A stretch of DNA of 64,000 nucleotides from NCBI GenBank assembly GCA_949361645.1, contig OX442416.1:10192129-10256128 (forward strand), written 5' to 3'. This document shows, in pieces, positions 32,520-41,736 of this stretch. A model generated the notes under the pieces. The model was not told the DNA's origin. It saw only the letters and a list, made by a program, of their open reading frames with translations, and ran no database searches. Both the position numbers and the translations under genes were made by a program. Source of the DNA: Spongilla lacustris. Lineage: Eukaryota; Porifera; Demospongiae; Spongillida; Spongillidae. How positions within the stretch are numbered: the stretch's first letter is position 1; every line of letters starts with the position of its first letter.

Positions 32520-33545
32520 TATTCCAAGACATGGTTTATACACACCCCTTAGGGCAGTGCTATAGCCACTCTACACTTGTACTAGCACTCCCCCCCAAGA
32601 CATGATTTATACACACCCCCTAGGACAGTGATATAGTCATTCTACCCCCCCAAGACATGATTTATACACACCCCCTAGGACAGTGACATATAGCCACCCT
32701 ACCCCCCCAAGACATTTTTTATACACACACCCTAGGACAGTGACATAGCCACTCAACCCCCCCAAGACACTTTTTATACACACCCATTAGGACAGTGACA
32801 TAGCCACCCTACCCCCCCAAGACACTTTTTATACACACCCCCTAGGACATTGACATAGCCACCCTACCCCCCCAAGACATTTTTTATACACCCCACCTAG
32901 GACAGTGATATAGCCACTCAACCCCCCAAGACACTTTTTTTAGACACCCCCTAGGACAGTGACATAGCCACTCAACCCCCTCAAGACACTTTTTTTAGAC
33001 CCCCCTAGGACAGTGACATACCACTCAACCCCCCCCAAGACACTTTTTATACACACCCCCTAGGACAGTGACATAGCCACCCTACCCCCCCAAGACATTT
33101 TTTATACACACACCCTAGGACAGTGACATAGCCACCCTACCCCCCCAAGACATTTTTATACACACCCCCTAGGACAGTGACATAGCCACTCAACCCCCCA
33201 AGACACTTTTTTTAGACCCCCCCTAGGACAGTGACATAGCCACTCAACCCCCCCAAGACACTTTTTATACACACCCCCTAGGACAGTGACATAGCCACTC
33301 AACCCCCCCAAGGCATTTTTTATAGACATTTTATAGACACCCCCTAGGACAGTGACATAGCCACTCTACCCCCCCCCCCCCCAAGACATTATTATTTATA
33401 CACACATGTAACACCATAATAAAGTGATGTAGCCACACTACCCCCCCCCCCCCCCCCCCAAGAACAATAATTATCCAACATGCCAACATGATATGTACAC
33501 AACCCCTACAGCAGTGATGTAGGATGTAGCCCACACTACACTACG

Positions 33546-33576
<31 letters not shown>

Positions 33577-33600
33577 AGGACAATTTTCAAAAATACCCCC
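32520..33600 (+). repeat. C-rich minisatellite, right subterminal
   Basis: About 17 units of 54-58 bases share CCCCCCAAGACA(C/T)TTTTTATA, CACACCCCCTAGGACAGTGA and CATAGCCAC. The array ends in long C-runs (33369-33382, 33440-33459, 33546-33576). Confidence 0.95.
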
Positions 33601-34138
33601 CCAGGACACAAATTTTATGTCATCAGTAGGGGTGTATACTTATTAACTGGAATAGCCCAATGTAATCGATAATTTGGGTTGTCGTAGCAACGGCTACGTC
33701 ATCACGATAAAACGTGAGGCTTATTTAATCAGATCTGTCTTTGCTTAAGCTACAGAGAGAAAAGGCTACCACCGCAATGATACTCTTAGAGTGGTGAACG
33801 CGATGGGCTGGAAAGCGATTCTCGACAGATTTTAGACGTACTTCGTAATGAGTCCTTCCATATTGAAATGGCTTTCCCTTCGTTTTAGACACGTGTCCAT
33901 ATATCACAACCTTAGCCGCGCACGCACGATCAAGCACCAGGCTTCTCTCTGTAGTGTGGAATGCTATTGGAATCTAATTACCGTGACGTCACGCGGGCTC
34001 TCGATTCTGATTGGAGCGCCAACATTCCGGCGCACCAGAACAACTTCGATCGACTTGTTGGCCAGACCCTCTGTACGTGATGTTTATACTGTAAGCGATA
34101 ATCATCGTTACGTACATTTGGGTCTGGGTACGAGACTA
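33601..34138 (-). repeat. Right inverted terminus of the 9.56-kb element
   Basis: The inner part (33615-33660) is the complement of 24680-24735 and the outer part (34040-34138) the complement of 24578-24660. Between them about 390 bases are found only on this side. They contain CACGTGTCCATATATC and CGTGACGTCACG and no recognisable ORF. Confidence 0.75.
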
Positions 34139-34163
34139 GCCCAACACCCTCGCTACGCCACTG

Positions 34164-35748
34164 CTCCCAAATAACTTCAAAACTCTCAGAAGTCAACCAC
34201 ACTACGTTTTACGAAACCCAAACACATCGCAAAATCCACCATGTACAGCCTTGTTGTATACTTTTTTCGAAGCCGCTGATTAGGTTAGCGAGCATTTTTT
34301 AGATCTCATGTTCCCAGACCACCATCCTATAATGTACAATTCGCAAGTGAGTCTGGGAACGCGACTAGTTTTAAAGAGCCGATGAAATCGACCTACGAAA
34401 GTTTGGGGCTGTACGAACCTCAGTTGGATCCCCACAAGTACACCCTCTCATCTATTGATCTTAGCATATCACGGGTGCATATGTCTCCACTGCACTTCTC
34501 AGCATGCATGCATGCATGCACTTCAATATAGCTGTGCTTTTAATCAGTATGAATGAACCTCAATGCCGTGCACACAGTGTAGAAACAATAATCACCTTGT
34601 GTGTATCTACATACTAGCTCTAGACGCTCTCCTGGGATAGAGCATAATTATGTCATAGCTTGCATGACACCAGCAATGTGGGTCTGGTTATCAGTACTGA
34701 TATATACAATAATCATAATACAGAAATGTAATCGTATATATTTCAATTCGGTACACAGTGTACATGTAACAGACAATATTTTTGCGGAACAGACACGGTG
34801 AGACACCTTACGGACAAGTAAATTTCCGGATCCATCCCATAACAGTTTTTATTGTAATTAACCGAATTTGTGTGATGATGAATAAATCACTCGGTTCACA
34901 TTCAGTATGTAATGGTAGTACCGGTAGTAAGCAGTCACAATGATATAGACAGCGAAAGCTATACGACAAAATTCAAAACATTACTGACAGACTCAGCCGG
35001 GCTAGGTTTATCATATTGGTCGTCGTACCATAGATAGTTGAGAGAAACTCTACATGTATGGTCGAACTTACTAGACATATATGTGCGAGACTATAAGGCC
35101 GCCCGTGCATAACAAGTCAGGAATTTTTACCACAGCTGCAGGGCCTGGGTGGACGCATGGTTTACGCGTCCTAGATTCGTACCCAGACCATTACGTAGGC
35201 ATTCGCGGTTTTATGGGCCAAAGCTCAGGTGTTAACCCAATGCCATATCGATCCTTTGTTGTACTCCTTCCAACAAATGTGCGAGGAATTTGGCAAAGAA
35301 TTATGATGATCGACTAACCATAGACTGATCAGTGCGCACAAAAAGCTTTAACAACACGTGTGCATAATGATATTCAAACCTGGCCCTGATCCCACCCCTC
35401 CACCCCTTCCTCCTGCCTCCTGCAACCAAAATTTACAGCACGATAAGATATCAAAGGAATGAATATAAGGTGTCTAAGGCAGCGGCTATCGACACAATGA
35501 AAAAATTATTTCAATACTCTGCCGCGGTCGATCGGCATGCATTATATGAATCTTGTACAAATTCTATATATACATGTGTATGTCAAGAAACATAATAATC
35601 AAACCTCGAGTAGCGTGGGGCAATGAAGTACATGTAACAAATCAAGAAGCTTGAAAAAGAATATTAATATACCTTGCATCCTTAGCTGTAATCATTACCA
35701 TTCACAGCAAAAAATACAGTGAAATCAAAACCTTATCGCCATGTGACA
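34164..35748. other. Copy A region upstream of the CARD-like gene
   Basis: It is non-coding as far as I can tell. A TIR pair with GTTCCCAGACCACCATCC and its inverse GAGTCTGGGAACGCGAC lies at 34308-34373, and a solo TCGTACCCAGACCATTACG end near 35168. A CAAAAAATACAGTGAAATC stretch precedes the gene. Confidence 0.5.
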
Positions 35749-36213
35749 ATGATCGACTGGGGACGAGGAAGAGCTTCTCTCGTTTTCATTTCGTTCTTGT
35801 GCGCAACTTACTACTGTACTGTGATGTCTCAGTGCCATCACCATGTCTTCAACGCTCTGCAAAGGGAGATATGTAGCAAAATTCCGATTGAAGTGCGACC
35901 CATACTGTTAGAACGCGGCGTCATCCCGCCCTCTTTGGACAGACTGTGTAGTACAAAGGACTGGATAAAAATAGTCATTGGCTACTTGCGAAATAAAGAC
36001 TTTGAGACTTTTTTGAAATTTTTGGAGTGCATTTGTATTGCGCGCGATGCTACTGCAAGACCCGATAAGCGGATTTTAGTCTCAATATTTCGTGTAGTGC
36101 AAGATTTTGACGCCAGGAACTCCACAAAGCACAGTGTTCAAGTGGAACAGATAATGAAGCAGTTCGAGAGTGAGTTAAACTTGCACGTCTCAATGAATAA
36201 CCCAGATGAATAG
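35749..36213 (+). CDS. CARD-like (death-fold) protein, copy A, 154 aa
   Basis: From ATG at 35749 the frame encodes MIDWGRGRASLVFISFLCAT and a hydrophobic run up to residue 25. Residues about 30-95 read as a six-helix death-fold with CARD-like features: ALQREICSKIPIEVRPILLE, RGVIPPSLDRL, DWIKIVIGYLRNKDFETFLK and FLECICIARD. CARDs mediate homotypic assembly in apoptosis and inflammasome-type signalling. A Lys/Glu-rich tail follows (VEQIMKQFESELN), ending MNNPDE. The N-terminal hydrophobic run could be a signal anchor, or intron sequence ahead of an acceptor at GATGTCTCAG (35833). There is no other domain. The assignment rests on helix pattern only; Death or Pyrin-type folds remain possible. The duplicate at 40651 is truncated. 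Confidence 0.5.
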   Translation: MIDWGRGRASLVFISFLCATYYCTVMSQCHHHVFNALQREICSKIPIEVRPILLERGVIPPSLDRLCSTKDWIKIVIGYLRNKDFETFLKFLECICIARDATARPDKRILVSIFRVVQDFDARNSTKHSVQVEQIMKQFESELNLHVSMNNPDE

Positions 36214-36406
36214 AAAAGAATATACCGGTACATGTAGGAATACCAAAATGGGTGGGGCATTGATAATAGATTAAAGAACAATGTCGTAGTTGCATCAACT
36301 TGCATGATTCATTTGTTAAGCGTTCTTTTCAATCTACAGCTTTATCATAGTAGGGAATGCCCTATTAGCACTTTTGCTCTTGTGGCACCGATATAGTCTC
36401 GCATTG
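36214..36406. other. 3' flank of CARD-like gene and left end of a split MITE
   Basis: TAGTCTCGCATTG at 36394-36406 is the left tip of the palindromic MITE that is intact at 41328-41466. It is separated here from the rest by the following insertion. Confidence 0.6.
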
Positions 36407-36849
36407 CAGAGCCGCCGGAAGGAATCGACAGTTGGGGCGGCTCATTAATATGATTATTCATGATTTATTATCGCGCGCGCTTATCAATATCAATAGTTAG
36501 ATAACTCCCGTACAACTATCATTTTCCTTAGCCATGACACACAAAAAGCAGAAAGTTTGATCCCGATTAACATTGTAATGTAGCTATGGCCACCTTTGGA
36601 ACCACTGGCCTGGGCTTGGAACGAGCGCTTCACGACCGATGATTTCCCAAATTCACGCTGGGGAAAGCTAAAGTTCAAAGGCTGGTGTGCCTTGTCACTG
36701 ATTTCGGACTTGCTGCAAGACATGTGCACTATTCTGAATCGGTACACAAAGAATTACCAGCTGTCTAAGTTAATTAAAGTTATGAATGTACCCAATACAA
36801 AAGTGGGGCGGCCTTAGCCGCCCCAGCCGCCCCGGCTCCGGCGGCCCTG
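36407..36849 (-). mobile_element. Non-autonomous hAT-like element with TTF-finger remnant
   Basis: The ends are CAGAGCCGCCGGAAGGAAT and, inverted, CCGGCTCCGGCGGCCCTG. The minus strand (36540-36700) reads SDKAHQPLNFSFPQREFGKS then VVKRSFQAQ, the start of a TTF-type zinc finger as in ZMYM/hAT proteins. It sits inside a palindromic MITE. Flanks share CGCA. A longer relative lies at 47744-48826 in the opposite orientation. Confidence 0.7.
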
Positions 36850-36976
36850 CGCAAGCCAGGAGTACTTCGTACTATGACGTGGACTGGGGACTAGCACGAG
36901 AAGTACTTCTCGTGCTAATCCCCAGTCCACGTCGTAGTATGTGAGCGTCGAAGTAGTCTGGCTTGCGAGACTACAT
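36850..36976. mobile_element. Remaining part of palindromic MITE (split)
   Basis: CGCAAGCCAGGAGTACTTCG and its inverted counterpart ending CTGGCTTGCGAGACTA surround the palindromic centre GAGAAGTACTTCTC. It equals 41334-41466 in copy B. Confidence 0.8.
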
Positions 36977-37336
36977 GTAGCAACGATATTGTTACCCGTC
37001 AGGTCTCCCATATATAGTGCGGTTTGCCTAAATAATCCGCGAGAATCGAGCGGGAAAGTGTGCACATACGATATGTTTTTTTTTTTTTTTTTTTAATCAG
37101 CGATATATACAAATTCAATTCAATACCTACAGAACTCAAACCATATTTGAAATGCTTTTGACACTCGTATGTATCCATGTACATACATACTTAGATACTT
37201 AATAAACTTATTGATAAGTACAGTTCCAACCAGGTGGGATATCGAAATGTGCAATAAGTAAATGTATAGCACCAAATTTGCAATAAGTAAATGTGTTTAG
37301 CAGGGTTTTTAATACGATCTTGTCTGTACATCAAAG

Positions 37337-37493
37337 CATGATGTGTGCTTTCTGATAACGGTGCGTGCTCAAATGGACCTGAATCAAGCCTTTGACTGGT
37401 CCAGACCCTTTGTTCCACAAGTGGGTGTGGTGTATGTGAGGGGCTGTGAGGTGGAAGGGATGCTGGATGACCAGGGCAAGCTGATTGAAGAAG
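37337..37493 (+). CDS. AQR: Aquarius (intron-binding RNA helicase) internal exon
   Basis: The exon follows TACATCAAAG and ends at donor GTAACCTA. It encodes [20 protein letters not shown] then [20 protein letters not shown] and [12 protein letters not shown]. This matches, from memory, the region of Aquarius reading [11 protein letters not shown]...QVGLVYVRGCEIQGMLDD, just ahead of its helicase core. Aquarius is an SF1-type helicase of the spliceosome that binds introns. No other Aquarius exon was found in the window, so this is either one exon of a gene continuing elsewhere or an isolated captured exon. Copy B of the duplication lacks the segment. Phase 0 in, phase 1 out. Confidence 0.7.
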
Positions 37494-37544
37494 GTAACCT
37501 AACTACACCCCTCTTGTGTGTGGTGCACTCCAAGTCACCGTCCC

Positions 37545-37640
37545 CCCACATATATACACTCCTTGCTTCATAATGGCTCTGACACACTCCTTGCTTCATG
37601 TAATGGCTCTCACACACTCCTTGCTTCATGCATGTATAAT
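37545..37640 (+). repeat. Short tandem repeat after the Aquarius exon
   Basis: Three copies of a unit of about 30 bases with ACTCCTTGCTTCAT and AATGGCTCT. Confidence 0.8.
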
Positions 37641-37649
37641 GGTCAAAGT

Positions 37650-38452
37650 GGAAAGCTGTCAGGTCCATTCATATTGTACTGCACAATTATAATTATTGCT
37701 ATAATTTGGCAGAAATGTGAGTTGTACATATATGTAATTAAATTGGTGAAATTCTCATCAGCAAAAGATGTTATTGTTGAGGATGCATTATTAGGTGATA
37801 AAAACTTTCCAAAACCAAGACCTGAAAATCAAGATTTTAGGTTTAGTAACTCAATACTTTAATTAAATTTTGCACATTTTTATTACAACCTGTCATGCAA
37901 GTACACAACAATATGGTATGGTATATGATTCATGTACATGTACATATATATATACTAGGAAACCGTACAACTTTTCTAATCTATATATGTACCTGTTAAT
38001 ATGTATGATTAATTTTATGAAGCTGAATACTGATAACTTAATTAATTGATACAGTGATGTAGAGTGGTGTACACAGAAAGCGGCAAAAAATGTAATGATG
38101 CACATTTTTGATAATATCTCATGAATGGTTTACAATTGTATCATGCAAGTTACATTTTTAGATTCAGCATCTACTGAACAGAGACATTCACTTTAATTCA
38201 ATTATAACTTGTAAACAAAACAATGCACCATAGTAATCACCTCTATTCTTTGCAGTTAAGCTACCAATTTTTTTTTGTACGTAACCAATACAGGTGAGTA
38301 CCTATAGTGTTGTGTTGAGCTTATAAGTCTCACTCACTGTGGAGATTGGTAGTAAATTCTATATGTATAAATGCTTTTAAAAGTTACGTACAGTGCTTAC
38401 GAACGAAAATACGTTCTTTACTACCTTTTTACGCTGTTAGTTCAGAGCAAAG
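37650..38452. other. Copy A non-coding region
   Basis: AT-rich, shared with copy B (42440-43270). A 290-base part (38050-38350) recurs a third time inverted at 43741-44058. No exon is supported. Confidence 0.5.
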
Positions 38453-38566
38453 ATGTCCTTTGCCATTCTTAGGGCAACTAATCTTTGTCTGCATGGCTCT
38501 AGAAGGAAATGGAGGAAAGCGATGGACATTAATGCCGGAGCTGGGCTCCCCAGTTACATGGACTAA
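38453..38566 (+). CDS. Short conserved-looking ORF, 37 aa, unknown
   Basis: The frame MSFAILRATNLCLHGSRRKW then RKAMDINAGAGLPSYMD ends at TAA. The copy B counterpart (43271-43342) has a 2-base insertion and stops after 23 residues. The minus strand of the same DNA is also partly open. It may be an exon end, a micro-ORF or chance. Confidence 0.2.
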   Translation: MSFAILRATNLCLHGSRRKWRKAMDINAGAGLPSYMD

Positions 38567-38597
38567 GTTGTGCAACTTGTTTTATATTTTCTTTATA

Positions 38598-39120
38598 AAT
38601 CTTTACTGTGTGTGGCATATACAAGTACAGTAATTTACCTGGTATGTCGGTTTCATACATAAATTGCTCTTTTCCTTCTCCGATGAACACTTGTGTTAAA
38701 CCACCCCATAGCATCAGCTGGCGATGGTATATGAACATGGCAGAAGATCTCCGTGGAGTAGGAAACTCGTCGCCCATCTTTTAATGCATAAACACGTGGG
38801 GGTCCTCAGGCCTAACTGGGGGAGGATCCAAGATTTCAGGTGGGCCTCCCACCAAACTATTGGGACATTTGGGTTTATATGAGGGAATGATGTATTAGCT
38901 CCCTGGTCGGGTCTGCATGGGCTATAGGCCGCAGCCACATTGCAGCTTTAATCAATGCTAAATACATACAAGTACATGTACATATCATCACCACATGCTG
39001 TTTCATGAATCAGTACTGTCACAAGTAATACATTTAGACCTTGCTTGCATGCAGCCAAGGATATGCAATTAAAGTTGCGTACTTCAGTCTCCTTAATTAG
39101 GGCAGCCTTGCATGCAAACG
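38598..39120. repeat. Copy of the kelch exon 1 block
   Basis: It aligns with 20653-21130, beginning CTTTACTGTGTGTGGCATAT. It lies exactly between copies A and B of the 4.3-kb duplication. Confidence 0.88.
38639..38777 (-). CDS. Duplicate of kelch exon 1
   Basis: It encodes MGDEFPTPRRSSAMFIYHRQ, LMLWGGLTQVFIGEG and YETDIP before donor GTAAATTA. It is intact, one codon longer than the original, with the same ATG and phase. No further kelch exons follow downstream on this strand up to 34 kb, so it may be an orphan first exon or splice to distant exons. Confidence 0.5.
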
Positions 39121-39142
39121 GAAAATTTAAGCCCTCCCTCCC

Positions 39143-40650
39143 AAATAACTTCTAAACTCTCAGAGGTCCGTTTTACGAAACCCAAACACATTACAAAATC
39201 CACCATGCACAGCCTTGTTGTATACTTTTTTCGAAGCTGCTGATTAGGTTAGCGTGCATTTTTCAGATGCTCTTGTTCCCAGACCATCATCCTATAATGT
39301 ACAATTCGTAAGTGATCGAGTCTGGGAACGCGACTAGTTTTAAAAATCGACCTACGAAAGTTTGGGGCAGTACGAACCTCAGTTGGATCCCCACAAGTAC
39401 ACCCTCTCATCTATTAATCTTAGCATATCACGGTTGCACATGTTTCCACTGCACTTCTCTGCATGCATGCATGCACTTCAATAGCTGTGCTTTTAATATG
39501 AATGAACCTCAATGCCTTGCACACAGTGTAGAAACAATGATCACCTTGTGTGTATCTACTAGCTCTAGATGCTCTCCTGGGATAGAGCATAATGATGTCA
39601 TAGCTTGGATGACAGAGGGTCTGGTTAGCAATACTGATATATACAATAATCATAATATAGAAATGTAATTGTATATGTTTCAATTCGGTACACAGTGTAA
39701 CTGACAATATTTTTGCGGAACAGACACCATCCCATAACTATTACGTTATTGTAATTAATTGAATTTGTGTGATGGTGAATAAATCACTCGGTTCAAATTA
39801 TTTCCGCTCACATTCAGTATGTAATGGTAGTAGTAAGCAGACACAATCATATAGACCAGCGAAAGCTACACGACAAACATCAAAACATTACAGACTCAGC
39901 CAGGCTAGCTTTATCATTGGTCGTCGAACGAAGGATAGCTCAGCCGGCCTAGTCTCCTACTCGGACGTACTATAGACATATATGTTCGAGACTAAGGCCG
40001 CCCATGCATAACAAGTCAGGAATTTTTACCACAGCTGCAGGGCCTGGGTGGACGCATGCATGGTTTACGCGTCCTAGTTTCGTACTCAGACCATTACATA
40101 AGCATTCGCGGTTTTATGGGCCAAAGCTTAGATGTTAACCCAATGCCATATTGATCCTTTGTTGTACTCCTTCCAACAAATGTGTGAGGAATTTGGCAAA
40201 GAATTATGATGATCGACTAACCATAGACTGATCAGTGCGCACAAGAGCTTTAACAACACGTGTGTATAATGATATTCAAACCTGGCCCTGATCCCACCCC
40301 TCCACCCCTTTATCCTGCCCCCTGAAACCAAAATTTACAGCAGGATAAGATATCAAAGGAATGAATATAAGGTGTCTAAGGCAGCGGCTATCGACACAAT
40401 GAAAAAATTATTTCAATACTCTGCCGCGGTCGATCGGCATGCATTATATGAATCTTGTACAAATTCTATATATACATGTGTATGTCAAGAAACATAATAA
40501 TCAAACCTCGAGTAGCGTGGGGCAATGAAGTACATGTAACAAATCAAGAAGCTTGAAAAAGAATATTAATATACCTTGCATCCTTAGCTGTAATCATTAC
40601 CATTCACAGCAAAAAATACAGTGAAATCAAAACCTTATCGCCATGTGACA
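39143..40650. other. Copy B region upstream of the CARD-like gene
   Basis: Non-coding, as in copy A. The GTTCCCAGACCATCATCC / GAGTCTGGGAACGCGAC inverted pair is at 39273-39338. Confidence 0.5.
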
Positions 40651-41031
40651 ATGATCGACTGGGGACGAGGAAGAGCTTCTCTCGTTTTCATTTCGTTCTC
40701 GTGCGCAACTTACTACTGTACTGTGATGTCTCAGTGCCATCACCATGTCTTCAACGCTCTGCAAAGGGAGATATGTAGCAAAATTCCGATTGAAGTGCGA
40801 CCCATACTGTTAGAACGCGGCGTCATCCCGCCCTCTTTGGACAGACTGTGCAATACAAAGGACTGGATAAAAAAAGTCATTGGTTATTTACGAAATCAAG
40901 ACTTTGAGACCTTTTTGAAATTTGTGGAGTGCATTTGTATTGCGCGCGATGCTACTGCAAGACCCGATAAGCGGATTTTAGACTCGATATTTAGTGTAGT
41001 GCAAGATAATGACGTCAGAAACTTCACATAG
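40651..41031 (+). CDS. CARD-like protein, copy B, truncated at 126 aa
   Basis: It is nearly identical to 35749-36213 through the putative CARD (ALQREICSKIPIEVRPILLE, DWIKKVIGYLRNQDFETFLK). An AAG codon of copy A is TAG here, ending the protein at DVRNFT and removing about 28 residues of the tail. The death-fold itself is complete, so a working shorter protein is possible. Amino-acid differences cluster in the second half of the domain and the linker after it. Confidence 0.5.
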   Translation: MIDWGRGRASLVFISFSCATYYCTVMSQCHHHVFNALQREICSKIPIEVRPILLERGVIPPSLDRLCNTKDWIKKVIGYLRNQDFETFLKFVECICIARDATARPDKRILDSIFSVVQDNDVRNFT

Positions 41032-41327
41032 TACAGTGTTCAAGTGGAACAGATAATGAAGCGGTTCGATAAGAAGGCGACTTTGTCATTTGGTGAGTGA
41101 GTTAAATTTACGCGTCTCAATGAATAACTACATGCAAGAATACCTAAATGGGTGGGGCATTGATAATAGATTAGAGAACAATGTTTCAAGTAGTTGCATC
41201 AACTTGCATGATTCATTTGTTAAGCGTTCTTTTCAAACTGCAGCTTTATCATAGTAGGGAATGCCCTATTAGCACTTTGCTGTTGCAATCCCTACTATAG
41301 CGCAGCCTTCAGGATGTGGCAACGATA

Positions 41328-41466
41328 TAGTCTCGCAAGCCAGGCATACTTCGAAGTTCACGTACTATAACATGGACTGGGAACTAGCACGAGAAGAACT
41401 TCTCGTGCTAATCCCCAGTCCACGTCATAGTGCGTGAGCGTCGAAGTAGCCTGGCTTCCGAGACTA
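41328..41466. mobile_element. Palindromic MITE, 139 bp, 9-bp TSD
   Basis: TAGTCTCGCAAGCCAGGCAT and the inverted GCCTGGCTTCCGAGACTA surround a GAGAAGxACTTCTC centre. The flanks are GCAACGATA and GCAACGACA, an almost perfect 9-bp duplication. It shares the TAGTCTCG tip with the 9.56-kb element. Confidence 0.85.
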
Positions 41467-41473
41467 GCAACGA

Positions 41474-41736
41474 CAGGGGCGGATACAGGATTTCAGACAA
41501 AGGGGGGTTGTTAATGAATAATAAGACGAGAATAAGACGAGCGGGGGGGAGGGGGGGGGGGGCTGTCCGCGCTTTTGGCTGATTCTACGAGCGGGGAGGG
41601 GGGGGTGCTGTCCACTTTCGGCCGATTAAACGAGAGGAGGGGGGAGGGTGCTGTCCACGTGCGTGCAAAAAACAAGGTTTTTGGACAAAAGAGGGGTTGC
41701 AACCTCCAACCCCCCCCCCCCCTGTATTCGCCCCTG
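41474..41736. mobile_element. MITE with CAGGGGCGGAT ends
   Basis: CAGGGGCGGATACAGGATTT and inverted CCTGTATTCGCCCCTG bound a segment with three GATTxxACGAGxGGGG units and GTGCTGTCCxC. It is related to the elements at 23453 and 24147. The flanking 5-mers (AACGA, AACAG) match only partly. Confidence 0.75.

Larger units (their letters stand above)
24578..34138. mobile_element. 9.56-kb TIR element with 9-bp TSD, no transposase seen
   Basis: The left end TAGTCTCGTACCCAGACCCA and the right end, its inverse GGGTCTGGGTACGAGACTA, face each other across 9,561 bases. GCCCAACAC is repeated perfectly outside each end (24569-24577 and 34139-34147). Each terminus folds on itself (CCCAGACCC...GGGTCTGG). Homology extends inward for about 180 bases on the left, while on the right the same sequence is interrupted by about 390 extra bases. 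Both sides then run into C-rich minisatellites. The element interrupts an older repeat whose halves flank it (CGGTGTCATAGCGGAT part at left, CGCTACGCCACTG at right). A 9-bp duplication fits a Mutator-type transposon. No gene is recognisable inside. Confidence 0.75.
34164..38583. repeat. Segmental duplication, copy A
   Basis: It is co-linear with 39143-43405. Shared landmarks are the TTTTACGAAACCCAAACACA start, the CARD-like gene, the palindromic MITE site, poly-T near 37077, and the end at TGGACTAAGTTGTGCAAC. Only this copy has the 36407-36849 insertion and the roughly 315-bp segment with the Aquarius exon (37333-37650). Confidence 0.92.

Noticed and set aside
32520..33600. Possible CRISPR-like array (regular repeats with variable parts)
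   Set aside because: The repeats are a degenerate eukaryotic minisatellite with no unique spacers, and nothing here is prokaryotic.
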